Source of the DNA: Tritonibacter aquimaris
Lineage (GTDB): Bacteria; Pseudomonadota; Alphaproteobacteria; Rhodobacterales; Rhodobacteraceae
Assembly (NCBI RefSeq): GCF_009617595.1
Contig: NZ_WIXK01000010.1
Span: 1 to 64,000 of the forward strand
DNA: 64,000 nucleotides
Reading direction: 5' to 3'
Made by a program: the position numbers and the translations under genes. Positions within the stretch are counted from its first letter, which is position 1, and each line of letters begins with the position of its first letter. The notes under the pieces are model-generated. The model searched no databases. It worked only from the letters and a program-made list of their open reading frames with translations, and was not told where the DNA came from. Shown here one piece after another: positions 56,164 to 64,000 of this stretch.

Positions 56164-57708
56164 TTAAAACGGAACACCCAGAGTTTTCAGAATGGGCAGG
56201 CGAAGCACTGCAAATTCTTCTGCCTGTGCAGCAAGCTCTCGCAGGTTTTCCTCAGGCGTTTCCAAATGACGACCGTCTTTCAGCACCCGCTGCCCCTGCG
56301 GCGCCAAAATGGTCCAGGCGAGATCGGCCCACTCCGCCGGGCTCTGACGCCCTTCGCTAAGCGCAATCAGGAACAGCTGTTCGAAACGATTGACCTGTAT
56401 GCCACCACCTGTCACCGGCGATGCTAGGAAATGAATGTTCTCGCTGTCTTCGGCGCGCTTTGCCACCGCCGCATTCATCGCGCGGCAGCTCTCGACCCGC
56501 TCGTTCAGGCCCTCTAGGGGCAGGCACGGAGTGATGTGGGTCGCACTTGCCAGAATGGTCAGCATCGTGGTGATCTCAATCAAGGTCATCTCACCAAATA
56601 CGCCCTGATCCAACAGCGTTTTGACGCTGGCCGGACCTTGTGACAATGCGCGCAGGATCGGGCCGCAGTCTGCCACATCAACGGGAACTTCACCCAGTCG
56701 CCAGCTGATCTTGGGCGCTTCACCATCAAAGGGCCGCGTCAACGCAAAGGTGGTGTTGAACCACGCCCCAACAGCACCGCGTTCGGTATGTTGCAGATGC
56801 CCGCGTGAGAAAATATCGGTGCGGAACTGCTCATTCACCAAGACATCGCGCAGGCCTTCACGACGTATCGGATCAACCTCAAGCGCCAAAAGCCCCTGTT
56901 GCGCCTCAGTCAAATTGACAACATCCACATGATCAATTGGGTTGGCTGAGCCGAGGAAGGACAGTTTGGCCTGCCCCATATCCGCCGCCATATCGGCGAA
57001 ATGCATCGGGCGCCAATCCTGTGCCAGATATTCATGCGCCAGATAGTTTTTGGACATGGAACGCATCTTCTTCAGACGCTTTTCCAGACCGGGATTGTCA
57101 ACAAAGTACTTTGCACCTGACGCCTGCAGTTTTTCGCAGAACTCCAATGCCGCTTCAATCCGCTCTTCGATGGTGCCTTGGCCAGCTTCGATTTTGTCAC
57201 CAAACAAACGGCTCAGTGGAAAGGCCGATGCCCAGCCCGGCAGCGTATTGTAGCTCACATAGACAAAACCACCCGGCTTCAGGCGTTTGCTGATAAAGTT
57301 GATCAGGATGTCCTGATTTTCCTTTGACACCCACGTGTACACACCATGCAGCGAGATCACGTCAAATTGATCTGGCAAAGACGGCTCGGTCTGAAACTCT
57401 TCAAAGGACTGTTCGTAGAATTTCAAATTCTCCAGCCCGGCTTCCTGCGCCAGCTCATCTGCGTTGGCAATATGCGCTGGGTTAAAATCCATAGCGTAGA
57501 AATCGATATGGGGATTGGCCGCAGCCAAAAGATTTGCTGCCATGCCATAGCCGCAGCCCAACTCACAATAGGTTACATCCTTGCGGTCGAATGGATGTTT
57601 GGCCCCTTTTGACGTTGCGCAGAACTGCAAAAAGGATGGTGTCAGTTCTCTTTGAAAATCAAATGTGTAATCCAGTTCCGCGGTATATCCGGCTGTCCAA
57701 TCGCTCAT
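56164..57708 (-). CDS. class I methyltransferase with regulatory and winged-helix C-terminal domains
   Basis: 514 residues starting MSDWTAGYTAELDYTFDF after AGGACC; extra upstream codons are dropped. The SAM-binding domain has YCELGCGYGMAANLLAAANP (motif I) and DVISLHGVYTWVSKENQ. From about residue 210 comes a methyltransferase regulatory domain, and the tail forms a winged helix typical of these proteins (PAEWADLAWTILAPQGQR). Methyl acceptor unknown. It stands alone beside gap, and nothing in the gene order indicates its target. Confidence 0.75.
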   Translation of the reverse strand: MSDWTAGYTAELDYTFDFQRELTPSFLQFCATSKGAKHPFDRKDVTYCELGCGYGMAANLLAAANPHIDFYAMDFNPAHIANADELAQEAGLENLKFYEQSFEEFQTEPSLPDQFDVISLHGVYTWVSKENQDILINFISKRLKPGGFVYVSYNTLPGWASAFPLSRLFGDKIEAGQGTIEERIEAALEFCEKLQASGAKYFVDNPGLEKRLKKMRSMSKNYLAHEYLAQDWRPMHFADMAADMGQAKLSFLGSANPIDHVDVVNLTEAQQGLLALEVDPIRREGLRDVLVNEQFRTDIFSRGHLQHTERGAVGAWFNTTFALTRPFDGEAPKISWRLGEVPVDVADCGPILRALSQGPASVKTLLDQGVFGEMTLIEITTMLTILASATHITPCLPLEGLNERVESCRAMNAAVAKRAEDSENIHFLASPVTGGGIQVNRFEQLFLIALSEGRQSPAEWADLAWTILAPQGQRVLKDGRHLETPEENLRELAAQAEEFAVLRLPILKTLGVPF

Positions 57709-58000
57709 TCTAAGGTCCTGCTGCTCTCTTGTCATAGCCAACAGATGATGCCTGCCCCTTCTGGGAACCACGTTGCATCAATCCGTATCATTCACGCAGC
57801 TGTTTTAAGAAAAATGTCTGGAGCAAACCTTTACGCCCGCGGTGCGTGATCAGAATTATCCTAAAATTTTTAGATATCTCCGCACATCTGTTGCCTGGGC
57901 GACCCTGCCACCTAACTGGAAAGCCAAACCAAGCCTCCTAGTTCAAGTGAAAGAACCAATTCGAAAATTTGGCTTAAACACACAAAGCGGGGAGAAAACG

Positions 58001-58495
58001 ATGAGGCTTGCATTCATTTTGCTGTTTGGCCTGACTGCAAATATGGCTATCGCGGATGTAGGGCTATCCAATGCGGTGCGCCTTGGCAGTGCGTCCTTTC
58101 GATGGCTTGGCGTTAATATCTACGATGCAACGCTTTATACCCAATCGGCGCGTGGTTTCAGCTGGAACAACCCTCTTGCACTGGAATTGATCTATAAAAC
58201 CGGTGTCAGCGGCAAGAAACTTGCAGGCTCAGCTGTAATCGAAATCAGCCGCCTCGAGGGCAAGCCCGCAGATCACCAGGAGTTCATGGCGAAACTGCGC
58301 AGCTGTTTTCGAGATGTCAAAACGGGCGATCGCTATGTCGCGGTCTCTCCGGCGAAAAACCGGGTCAACTTGTCCCTGAACGGGCGGCGCACCTGCTCAG
58401 TCAACCATCCGGGCGCGCGCGAGCGTTTCTTGGGCATCTGGCTGTCGCCCAAAAGCAGGGCTCCAAAGCTGTCGCGCCGCCTGCGCGGAGAATAG
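58001..58495 (+). CDS. secreted chalcone-isomerase-like protein
   Basis: 164 residues starting MRLAFILLFGLTANMAIADV after GGGGAGAAAACG. The first 19 residues form a signal peptide. The mature part has RLGSASFRWLGVNIYDATLYT and LALELIYKTGVSGKKLAGSAVIEI, the chalcone isomerase-like (CHI-like lipid- or fatty-acid-binding) domain of proteobacteria. Catalytic function is unlikely; a periplasmic ligand-binding role is inferred. Confidence 0.7.
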   Translation: MRLAFILLFGLTANMAIADVGLSNAVRLGSASFRWLGVNIYDATLYTQSARGFSWNNPLALELIYKTGVSGKKLAGSAVIEISRLEGKPADHQEFMAKLRSCFRDVKTGDRYVAVSPAKNRVNLSLNGRRTCSVNHPGARERFLGIWLSPKSRAPKLSRRLRGE

Positions 58496-58541
58496 CGCAC
58501 GCTGTACCTGATGGGCGGAATATGCAACAGTCCGGCACCAA

Positions 58542-60542
58542 TTGAACACATCTTCACAAACAGGTGGTGCCTTGCGCTCCGTACGACTTCGACTGCTGTT
58601 GCTGGCCCTGCTTCCCATCAGCGTTTTGATCCCGCTACTGCTGACCTTGGCGATGGCGCGTTGGAATGCGGATTACGATGATGTTTTGATTTCAAAAGTC
58701 GAAAGCGATCTGAAAATCGCGCGGCAGTATCTTGAACAACTTAAAGCTGGCACAGGTGGCGCACTACAAAGCCTTGCTGAATCTGAATTGCTCCGCGAGG
58801 TGCTGGACGCGCCTGCCCGCGAACGGAGACGTTTTCTAACCCAACGCCAACGCAACCTGGATCTCGATTTCCTTGTTTACATACCGCTGGCGCAGCTGGC
58901 TCCAGAGCATCTTAGATGGCCCGTGGTTGAGGCTGCCTCACGGGGGAAAACCCGCTCATACATCGATGTATTCACGTCAGAGAATTTGGCGCAATACTCT
59001 AAAACACTGGCAGATCGTGCCCGGATGCCCTTACTTAAAACTGAGGCCGCGGTCCCAACCAAACGGACCGTTGAAGACCGCGGTATGATCATCCACGCCG
59101 CCGCACCTGTGCAGCTCAAAGGGCATCGTGGCATCCTGGTTGGTGGGATACTCTTAAACCGCAACCTCACCTTCATCGACACCATAAACAGCCTCGTCTA
59201 CCAGGACAGCGCGCAAGAGCGCGGCCGCAAGGGCACAGCCACGCTGTTTCTGGATGACACACGCATATCCACCAATGTGCGCCTGTTTGAAGACGTGCGC
59301 GCGCTTGGCACACGTGTTTCAGCCGTTGTCAGCAACGCGGTGCTGGTGAAAGGTGAAACCTGGCTTGATCGTGCCTTTGTGGTGAATGATTGGTACATCT
59401 CAGGCTACCTCCCCTTGAGTGACAGTTTTGGCCAACGCATCGGCATGCTCTATGTTGGCTTTGTTGAAGCGCCCTTCTCGGCTGCAAAACGCGCCGCCTA
59501 CTGGAGCATCCTTTTTGCATTCATCGCGGTGATGGCCATTTCTGCGCCACTGTTTTTGTCGCTGGCAAAAGGCGTCTTTGCACCGCTTGAACGCATGACC
59601 AAGACAATGCACCGAGTAAAACAAGGCAACCTCGCCGCACGCATTGGCCTGGTGTCCACTGGCGATGAAATCGGTCAGGTTGCACAGGATCTTGATATGC
59701 TGCTCGATCAGGTTCAGGAGCGGGATCAGAAACTGCGCGACTGGGCAGAAGAGCTGAACACACGGGTCGAGGAACGCACCGCCGAGCTGAAGGCGACCAA
59801 TGCAAAGCTCGAAGACACGTATCATCAACTGGTCACTGCCGAAAAGCTCGCCTCCATCGGGGAAATCACCGCAGGCGTTGCCCATGAAATCAACAATCCG
59901 GTCGCGGTTATTCAGGGCAATGTGGATGTGATCCGCATGACGCTCGACACTGAGGCGGCCCCCATTAAAACCGAGCTTGATCTTATCGACAATCAGGTCA
60001 TGCGTATCAGCGCCATTGTTGGAAAACTGCTGAAATTCTCCCGCCCGTCTGATTACGGCAACTTCGCCGAAAGCCTCAATATCGCCCCCCTGATTGAAGA
60101 CTGCTTGCTGCTGGTCGCCCATATGATTTCACAACAGAACATCTCTGTTGAAACCTCACTCGATGCGGTGCCCGACGTGCGTATTGATCCGGGTGAATTG
60201 CAACAAGTCGTCATCAACCTGATCATCAATGCATCTCAGGCGATGGAAGGGACCGGCACGCTGACGCTGGGCCTGCGTGCAAAAGAACGAAGCGATGTGG
60301 CAGGTGTTGAACTGACGGTTGCGGATACGGGCCCGGGCATCGCAGCAGACAAGCTCAACAAACTGTTTGATCCGTTTTTTACCACCAAGATCGGCAAAGG
60401 CACCGGGCTTGGCCTTTCTATCAGCCAGACCCTGATCCAAAGCGCAGGTGGTTTTATAACGGCTGAAAACCGCAGCAGTGGTGGGGCAGCCTTCAGAATT
60501 TGGCTGCCCGCTGCACCAGCGACAAAACTCGCGGCTCAGTAA
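58542..60542 (+). CDS. membrane sensor histidine kinase
   Basis: About 666 residues; the start is uncertain. A TTG at 58542 is open, and another TTG at about 58572 follows AGGTGG. An N-terminal membrane helix is followed by a periplasmic Cache-type domain up to about residue 320, a second membrane helix, HAMP, a coiled coil, HisKA with the phospho-accepting histidine in GVAHEINNPVAVIQGN (about residue 448), and HATPase with PGIAADKLNKLFDPFFTTK and GTGLGLSI. The convergent NtrC-like regulator is its probable partner. The adjacent formate dehydrogenase genes are likely targets. Confidence 0.85.
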   Translation: MNTSSQTGGALRSVRLRLLLLALLPISVLIPLLLTLAMARWNADYDDVLISKVESDLKIARQYLEQLKAGTGGALQSLAESELLREVLDAPARERRRFLTQRQRNLDLDFLVYIPLAQLAPEHLRWPVVEAASRGKTRSYIDVFTSENLAQYSKTLADRARMPLLKTEAAVPTKRTVEDRGMIIHAAAPVQLKGHRGILVGGILLNRNLTFIDTINSLVYQDSAQERGRKGTATLFLDDTRISTNVRLFEDVRALGTRVSAVVSNAVLVKGETWLDRAFVVNDWYISGYLPLSDSFGQRIGMLYVGFVEAPFSAAKRAAYWSILFAFIAVMAISAPLFLSLAKGVFAPLERMTKTMHRVKQGNLAARIGLVSTGDEIGQVAQDLDMLLDQVQERDQKLRDWAEELNTRVEERTAELKATNAKLEDTYHQLVTAEKLASIGEITAGVAHEINNPVAVIQGNVDVIRMTLDTEAAPIKTELDLIDNQVMRISAIVGKLLKFSRPSDYGNFAESLNIAPLIEDCLLLVAHMISQQNISVETSLDAVPDVRIDPGELQQVVINLIINASQAMEGTGTLTLGLRAKERSDVAGVELTVADTGPGIAADKLNKLFDPFFTTKIGKGTGLGLSISQTLIQSAGGFITAENRSSGGAAFRIWLPAAPATKLAAQ

Positions 60543-60561
60543 CTCGCTGCTCAGTAAAAGG

Positions 60562-61911
60562 TCACAATCCCCAGGACGCACATTTGCGATCGATGGTTTT
60601 ACGTGAAACACCAAGACGGCGCGCGGCCTCAGCGCGGTTGCCCTCACAGGCGTCCAACACATGCATAATGTGGCGCTGTGTAACAAGATCAAGCGATTCA
60701 ATCGCCGCCTGCCCGGTCACCTCACCCTGGCCCGAAAACTCTTCCGGGAATTCGCCCAGGATCATCGAGCGTTCAATCAGATTGCGCAGCTCACGCACAT
60801 TGCCAGGCCAGTCATAGCGGCTGAACTTCAGCAAGGTCTCTTCGTTCAGCGCCATAGGTGGCATGCCCAGCGTGGTTGAGAACTGCTCCATAAAAAAGGC
60901 TGCAAGTTCAACAATATCCTCCACCCGATCCTTGAGCGGCGGCATTTCTATCTGAACCACATTGATACGGTGATAAAGATCCGCGCGAAAACGCCCCTCG
61001 CGCACCGCCGCTTCGAGATCCGCATTTGTGGCAAAAAGAAAACGCAGATTGAGCGGGATATCACGCTCTGCCCCAACCGGGCGTACCCGCTGGTCTTCTA
61101 GCACGCGCAACAGCGCGGCTTGGACCTGCTCCGGCATCTGCGCGACCTCATCAAGAAACAAGGTGCCGCCGTCTGCGTGCATAAACAGGCCACCCTGCGC
61201 ACTGTTTTGCCCATCGGCCTGACCAAACAGTTCATGCGCGATGCGATCGGCTGCAATGGCGGCGCAGTTCACCGCGACAAATGGTTTGGACGCGCGATCA
61301 GACAGCGAATGCAGCGTGCGTGCCGCAATCTCTTTGCCGGTCCCGCTTGCCCCGGTAAACAGCACCGGAGTGGGCAGTGGCGCCAGTCGGCGCAGCATAC
61401 CACGCGCCTTGTTGATGACGGCGGATTTGCCCAGCAGACGCCCACGCGTCGCCCCTCCCTCAACCGAGAGCTCATGTTTCAGCAGGTAGTTTTCGCGGCG
61501 CAGATATTTACGATCCAACGCCCGCGCGACTGAGTTCAGGATCTGATTGGCCCGAAAGGGCTTCAGAACAAAATCGGCAACACCAGAACGCAATGCCTGA
61601 ATGGCGGTTTCCAGATCCGCATAGGCGGTGACCAGTATCGTGTCGGCGAACAGGCCAACCTTATGCTGCTCTTGCACCCACTCGAGACCGGTTTTGCCAG
61701 GCATGATATTGTCGAGGATCACCAGATCAAAATGGCTCTGATCCAAAATCGCCGTCGCCTCCGCAGCTGAGGCCGCCTGCTCTACCCGCTTGCACCGCGG
61801 TTCAAGGATTTTGGACATGAAATTGCGCATGCCCGGTTCGTCATCGATGATCAGAATCGATGCGCCTACAAGACTGTCGCCATATTCGTCACGCGGTGCT
61901 GGGGCTTGCAT
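60562..61911 (-). CDS. NtrC/HupR-like response regulator lacking GAFTGA
   Basis: 449 residues; the ATG overlaps the upstream small gene's stop as ATGA. Receiver domain: ILIIDDEPG and phospho-acceptor D67 in LVILDNIMPGKTG. AAA+ domain: GASGTGKE (Walker A), GGTLFLDEVAQMP (Walker B) and PGNVRELRNLIERS. The C-terminal Fis-type helix-turn-helix is RAEAARRLGVSRKTIDRK. Where sigma-54 activators have ELFGHEKGAFTGA, this protein reads ELFGQADGQNSAQGG, so the sigma-54-contact loop is missing. Like HupR and Rhodobacter NtrC it probably acts with the housekeeping sigma factor. Confidence 0.87.
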   Translation of the reverse strand: MQAPAPRDEYGDSLVGASILIIDDEPGMRNFMSKILEPRCKRVEQAASAAEATAILDQSHFDLVILDNIMPGKTGLEWVQEQHKVGLFADTILVTAYADLETAIQALRSGVADFVLKPFRANQILNSVARALDRKYLRRENYLLKHELSVEGGATRGRLLGKSAVINKARGMLRRLAPLPTPVLFTGASGTGKEIAARTLHSLSDRASKPFVAVNCAAIAADRIAHELFGQADGQNSAQGGLFMHADGGTLFLDEVAQMPEQVQAALLRVLEDQRVRPVGAERDIPLNLRFLFATNADLEAAVREGRFRADLYHRINVVQIEMPPLKDRVEDIVELAAFFMEQFSTTLGMPPMALNEETLLKFSRYDWPGNVRELRNLIERSMILGEFPEEFSGQGEVTGQAAIESLDLVTQRHIMHVLDACEGNRAEAARRLGVSRKTIDRKCASWGL

Positions 61912-62045
61912 CAATGCTCTTCACTCAACCGCACAGCATCGCCCGACAACCGGTCAGCTGCCGAAAAACCGATTTCATCGAGCAAAAAATCCGCAGCCAC
62001 AGCAATCAGGAAAATGGCAGCAAACCCGGTAAACATCACTTTCAT
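61911..62045 (-). CDS. 44-residue membrane protein, unknown function
   Basis: MKVMFTGFAAIFLIAVAADF is followed by LLDEIGFSAADRLSGDAVRL and SEEH. GGAACAG precedes the ATG. One membrane helix covers about residues 5-20 and a short acidic tail follows. Its TGA overlaps the ATG of the response regulator gene, which argues that it is translated and coupled. It could modulate the sensor kinase or the formate dehydrogenase membrane subunit. Confidence 0.6.
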   Translation of the reverse strand: MKVMFTGFAAIFLIAVAADFLLDEIGFSAADRLSGDAVRLSEEH

Positions 62046-62137
62046 CTGTTCCATCCCTCAATGGATGCCATGCCTGTATCTGACCGAAATACATCAGCCT
62101 GAAATACACATGGCGCAATTGGACATACTAGCCTAGG

Positions 62138-62168
62138 CAGCGCGCCAAACAAAGGCCAGCGCGCTGCA
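62138..62168. terminator. hairpin between formate dehydrogenase gamma and the small membrane gene
   Basis: GCAGCGCGC pairs with GCGCGCTGC across a 13-base loop, without a U tract. It may separate the fdh transcript from the regulator genes. Confidence 0.55.
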
Positions 62169-62183
62169 AATTCGCACAGGCTT

Positions 62184-63371
62184 TTACTCAGCTGCATGGC
62201 GTGCTGCAGCCTTAGATTTTTCTTCTTCCAGCCAGATAGAGTGGTGCTGATGTGCCCAGGCTTCATCCACCTCACCGCTGCCCATGGCGTCGTATGCACC
62301 TTCCATACCAACAGAGCCGATATAGATATGGGCAATCACAATCGCCATCAGCACAAAGGCCACAATCGCGTGCCACAGCTGCGCAAGCTGCATTTCTTCC
62401 TGCGGTGCAAGGCTGGTTGGCAATGTCCCAAGACCAACAAGTTCAGGCACACCCGTTGTGTTGAGGAAGGCAAAGGTCTTGGCAAAAAGCGGTAGCTCAT
62501 ACGGGAACAACAGCGACACGCCCGAGATCGCGATAGAGCCACCAAACAGGATCACCGACCAGAAAATCACCTTTTGGCCCGCATTGAATTTCTTTGCAGG
62601 CGGGTGGTTTTTACCAATGATGCCGCCAAACTGCTTGATCCAGACAATATCACCGCGGCTGGGAATATTGTGACCAACCCACATGAAAAACACCATCAGC
62701 AGCGCCAGCATAAAGGCCCAGGATACATTGTTGTGGATCCATTTTCCGCCAATCAGCAGGACCGAATTCGCCTCATGTCCCAAAAGCGGTATGATCCCCA
62801 CCCGACCAAACAGGGTAAAAAGACCAGTAACTCCAAGCAGGATAAAGGAGCCCGCCAACATCCAATGGGCAAAGCGTTCAATCGCCTTGAACCGTGTGAC
62901 GGTCTTGCCAGTGCTTTCACCGTCGACACCAATACGACCACGCAGCAGGTAAAATACAACCAGCGCGCCCAATGTGCCGATCAACAACCAGCCGCCATAG
63001 CTGCGCAGTGGCCCGTCGCGAAACATTAGCCAGCGCATGCCGCCGTCCTGGATAAGAACGCTTGCCACGTCGCCACCGGCGGATACGCGCACGTCAGCCG
63101 TATCATAGCGCAGCGCGCGCCAAACTTCGGAATCTGACACGCCACCAAGGGTGCCAAGCTGATCCGTCGTCGCTGCCGCCTGATCCGGGTTGCCCACATT
63201 GTTGCGCCGGAAACCATCGTCCAGCTGCAGCTGCTGTTGACGCGCGAGAATGTCGTCAAGCGTCTGCGCCCCGCCAGTGGCAGAACGATCCGGCGTGGAT
63301 TGAGCCAAAGCAGGCACCGACACCAAAGCGGTCAAAGCCGCCCAGAGAAGTGCAAAAGCAATGCGCAGCAT
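62184..63371 (-). CDS. formate dehydrogenase gamma subunit (cytochrome b556)
   Basis: About 395 residues from ATG after GGAGTGTGCCG. The signal peptide MLRIAFALLWAALTALVSVP is followed by an unusual ~90-residue periplasmic extension, then membrane helices of the FdoI/FdnI type. Haem ligands are expected in RFAHWMLAGSFILLGVTGL, GHNIPSR and WHAIVAFVLMAIVIAHIYIG. It passes electrons from the FDH beta iron-sulfur subunit to quinone. The beta gene lies immediately upstream. Confidence 0.87.
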   Translation of the reverse strand: MLRIAFALLWAALTALVSVPALAQSTPDRSATGGAQTLDDILARQQQLQLDDGFRRNNVGNPDQAAATTDQLGTLGGVSDSEVWRALRYDTADVRVSAGGDVASVLIQDGGMRWLMFRDGPLRSYGGWLLIGTLGALVVFYLLRGRIGVDGESTGKTVTRFKAIERFAHWMLAGSFILLGVTGLFTLFGRVGIIPLLGHEANSVLLIGGKWIHNNVSWAFMLALLMVFFMWVGHNIPSRGDIVWIKQFGGIIGKNHPPAKKFNAGQKVIFWSVILFGGSIAISGVSLLFPYELPLFAKTFAFLNTTGVPELVGLGTLPTSLAPQEEMQLAQLWHAIVAFVLMAIVIAHIYIGSVGMEGAYDAMGSGEVDEAWAHQHHSIWLEEEKSKAAARHAAE

Positions 63372-63462
63372 CGGCACACTCCTTTAGATATATATGAGTT
63401 GTAACTTTAGTGACGCGAAATGGCCCGGCGAACCCGGGCCATCGCTTGTCGTTTAAAAGGCC

Positions 63463-64000
63463 TTAGCCGCCTTTTTGATCGTAGGCGGTTCCCCAGCCCC
63501 AGGCACCAGTGCCAAAGCCACGGGCAACCACACGTTCGCGGTACACCGCAGAAACGGTATCACCGTCACCAGCAAGCAGCGCCTTGGTGGAACACATCTC
63601 TGCACAGATCGGCAGCTTGCCTTCCGCAATACGGTTGCGCCCGTATTTCTGGAATTCCGCTGCAGAGTTGTTCTCCTCTGGACCGCCCGCGCAGAAGGTA
63701 CATTTGTCCATCTTGCCACGGCTGCCAAAATTACCCGCCTGCGGATACTGCGGCGCGCCAAACGGGCACGCGTAGAAACAGTAACCACAACCGATGCAGA
63801 GGTCTTTGGAGTGCAGAACCACACCCTCTTCAGACTGATAGAAACAATCTACCGGGCAGACCGCCATACAGGGCGCATCCGAACAATGCATACAGGCGAC
63901 AGAGATCGACCGTTCGCCGGGGTAACCATCATTGATGGTTACCACACGACGGCGGTTGATGCCCCAAGGCACCTCATGCTCGTTCTTACAAGCGGTGACA
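63463..64000 (-). CDS. formate dehydrogenase beta subunit, 4Fe-4S (partial)
   Basis: The frame is open to the window edge, so the N-terminus lies beyond 64000. Visible residues begin VTACKNEHEVPWGINRRR. Four ferredoxin clusters are indicated by CMHCSDAPCMAVCPVDC, CIGCGYCFYACPFG, CTFCAGG and CAEMC. The sequence closely follows the FDH beta (FdhB) type of alphaproteobacteria. It transfers electrons from the molybdenum or tungsten catalytic subunit, presumably encoded next on this strand, to the gamma subunit. Confidence 0.9.
   Translation of the reverse strand, partial: VTACKNEHEVPWGINRRRVVTINDGYPGERSISVACMHCSDAPCMAVCPVDCFYQSEEGVVLHSKDLCIGCGYCFYACPFGAPQYPQAGNFGSRGKMDKCTFCAGGPEENNSAAEFQKYGRNRIAEGKLPICAEMCSTKALLAGDGDTVSAVYRERVVARGFGTGAWGWGTAYDQKGG

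Overview
The window looks like chromosomal DNA of a marine Rhodobacterales (Roseobacter-group) alphaproteobacterium. Evidence: two TRAP transporters, a BCCT carrier, glycine-betaine demethylase, an alphaproteobacterial LexA box (GTTC-N7-GTTC) at an imuA-imuB-dnaE2 cassette, and a housekeeping run murA / DUF2948 / hisD / UPF0262 / LMW phosphatase / infA / maf / RNase G-like / yacG. I identify about 50 protein genes, three tRNAs (Cys, Phe, Thr), a cobalamin riboswitch and three decayed gene relics.

Layout. 1-1.4 kb: decayed region with a pxpA tail, tRNA-Cys and an IS3-type transposase relic. 1.4-12.9 kb: a complete trans-4-hydroxy-L-proline catabolic island (4HypE epimerase, FAD dehydrogenase, DapA-like deaminase, ketoglutarate-semialdehyde dehydrogenase), a proline-racemase paralogue with an Ldh2-type reductase (probable trans-3-hydroxyproline side route), a TRAP transporter and an FCD-type GntR regulator. 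Five similar TTGNATNCAA-type sites lie in the promoter gaps. 13.2-18.5 kb: SOS mutasome imuA-imuB-dnaE2. 18.6-24.5 kb: Ugp-like ABC importer with a calcineurin-like phosphodiesterase and a HutC-type GntR regulator. 24.8-26.7 kb: BCCT carrier.

27-34.5 kb: a nitrogen island with a NirA-type siroheme reductase plus flavoprotein, divergent from an FNT nitrite channel, a PP2C-kinase fusion and cyanase. 34.6-37.3 kb: gbcBA downstream of a cobalamin riboswitch. 37.4-38.0 kb: a decayed NCS2 purine permease and tRNA-Phe. 38.1-44.9 kb: housekeeping genes.

45.1-53.9 kb: a compact operon, divergent from an RpiR regulator, encoding an N-formylglutamate-amidohydrolase-like hydrolase, a TRAP transporter, a glutamine-synthetase-like ligase, an aldehyde dehydrogenase and an iron alcohol dehydrogenase. 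The set suggests an uncharacterised gamma-glutamylation pathway for an amine or amino alcohol, and is the best candidate here for an undescribed system. 53.9-58.5 kb: LacI regulator, gap, a methyltransferase with regulatory domain and a small secreted chalcone-isomerase-like protein. 58.5-64 kb: a membrane histidine kinase, an NtrC-like regulator lacking the GAFTGA loop, an overlapping 44-residue membrane protein, and formate dehydrogenase gamma and beta subunits (beta runs off the window).
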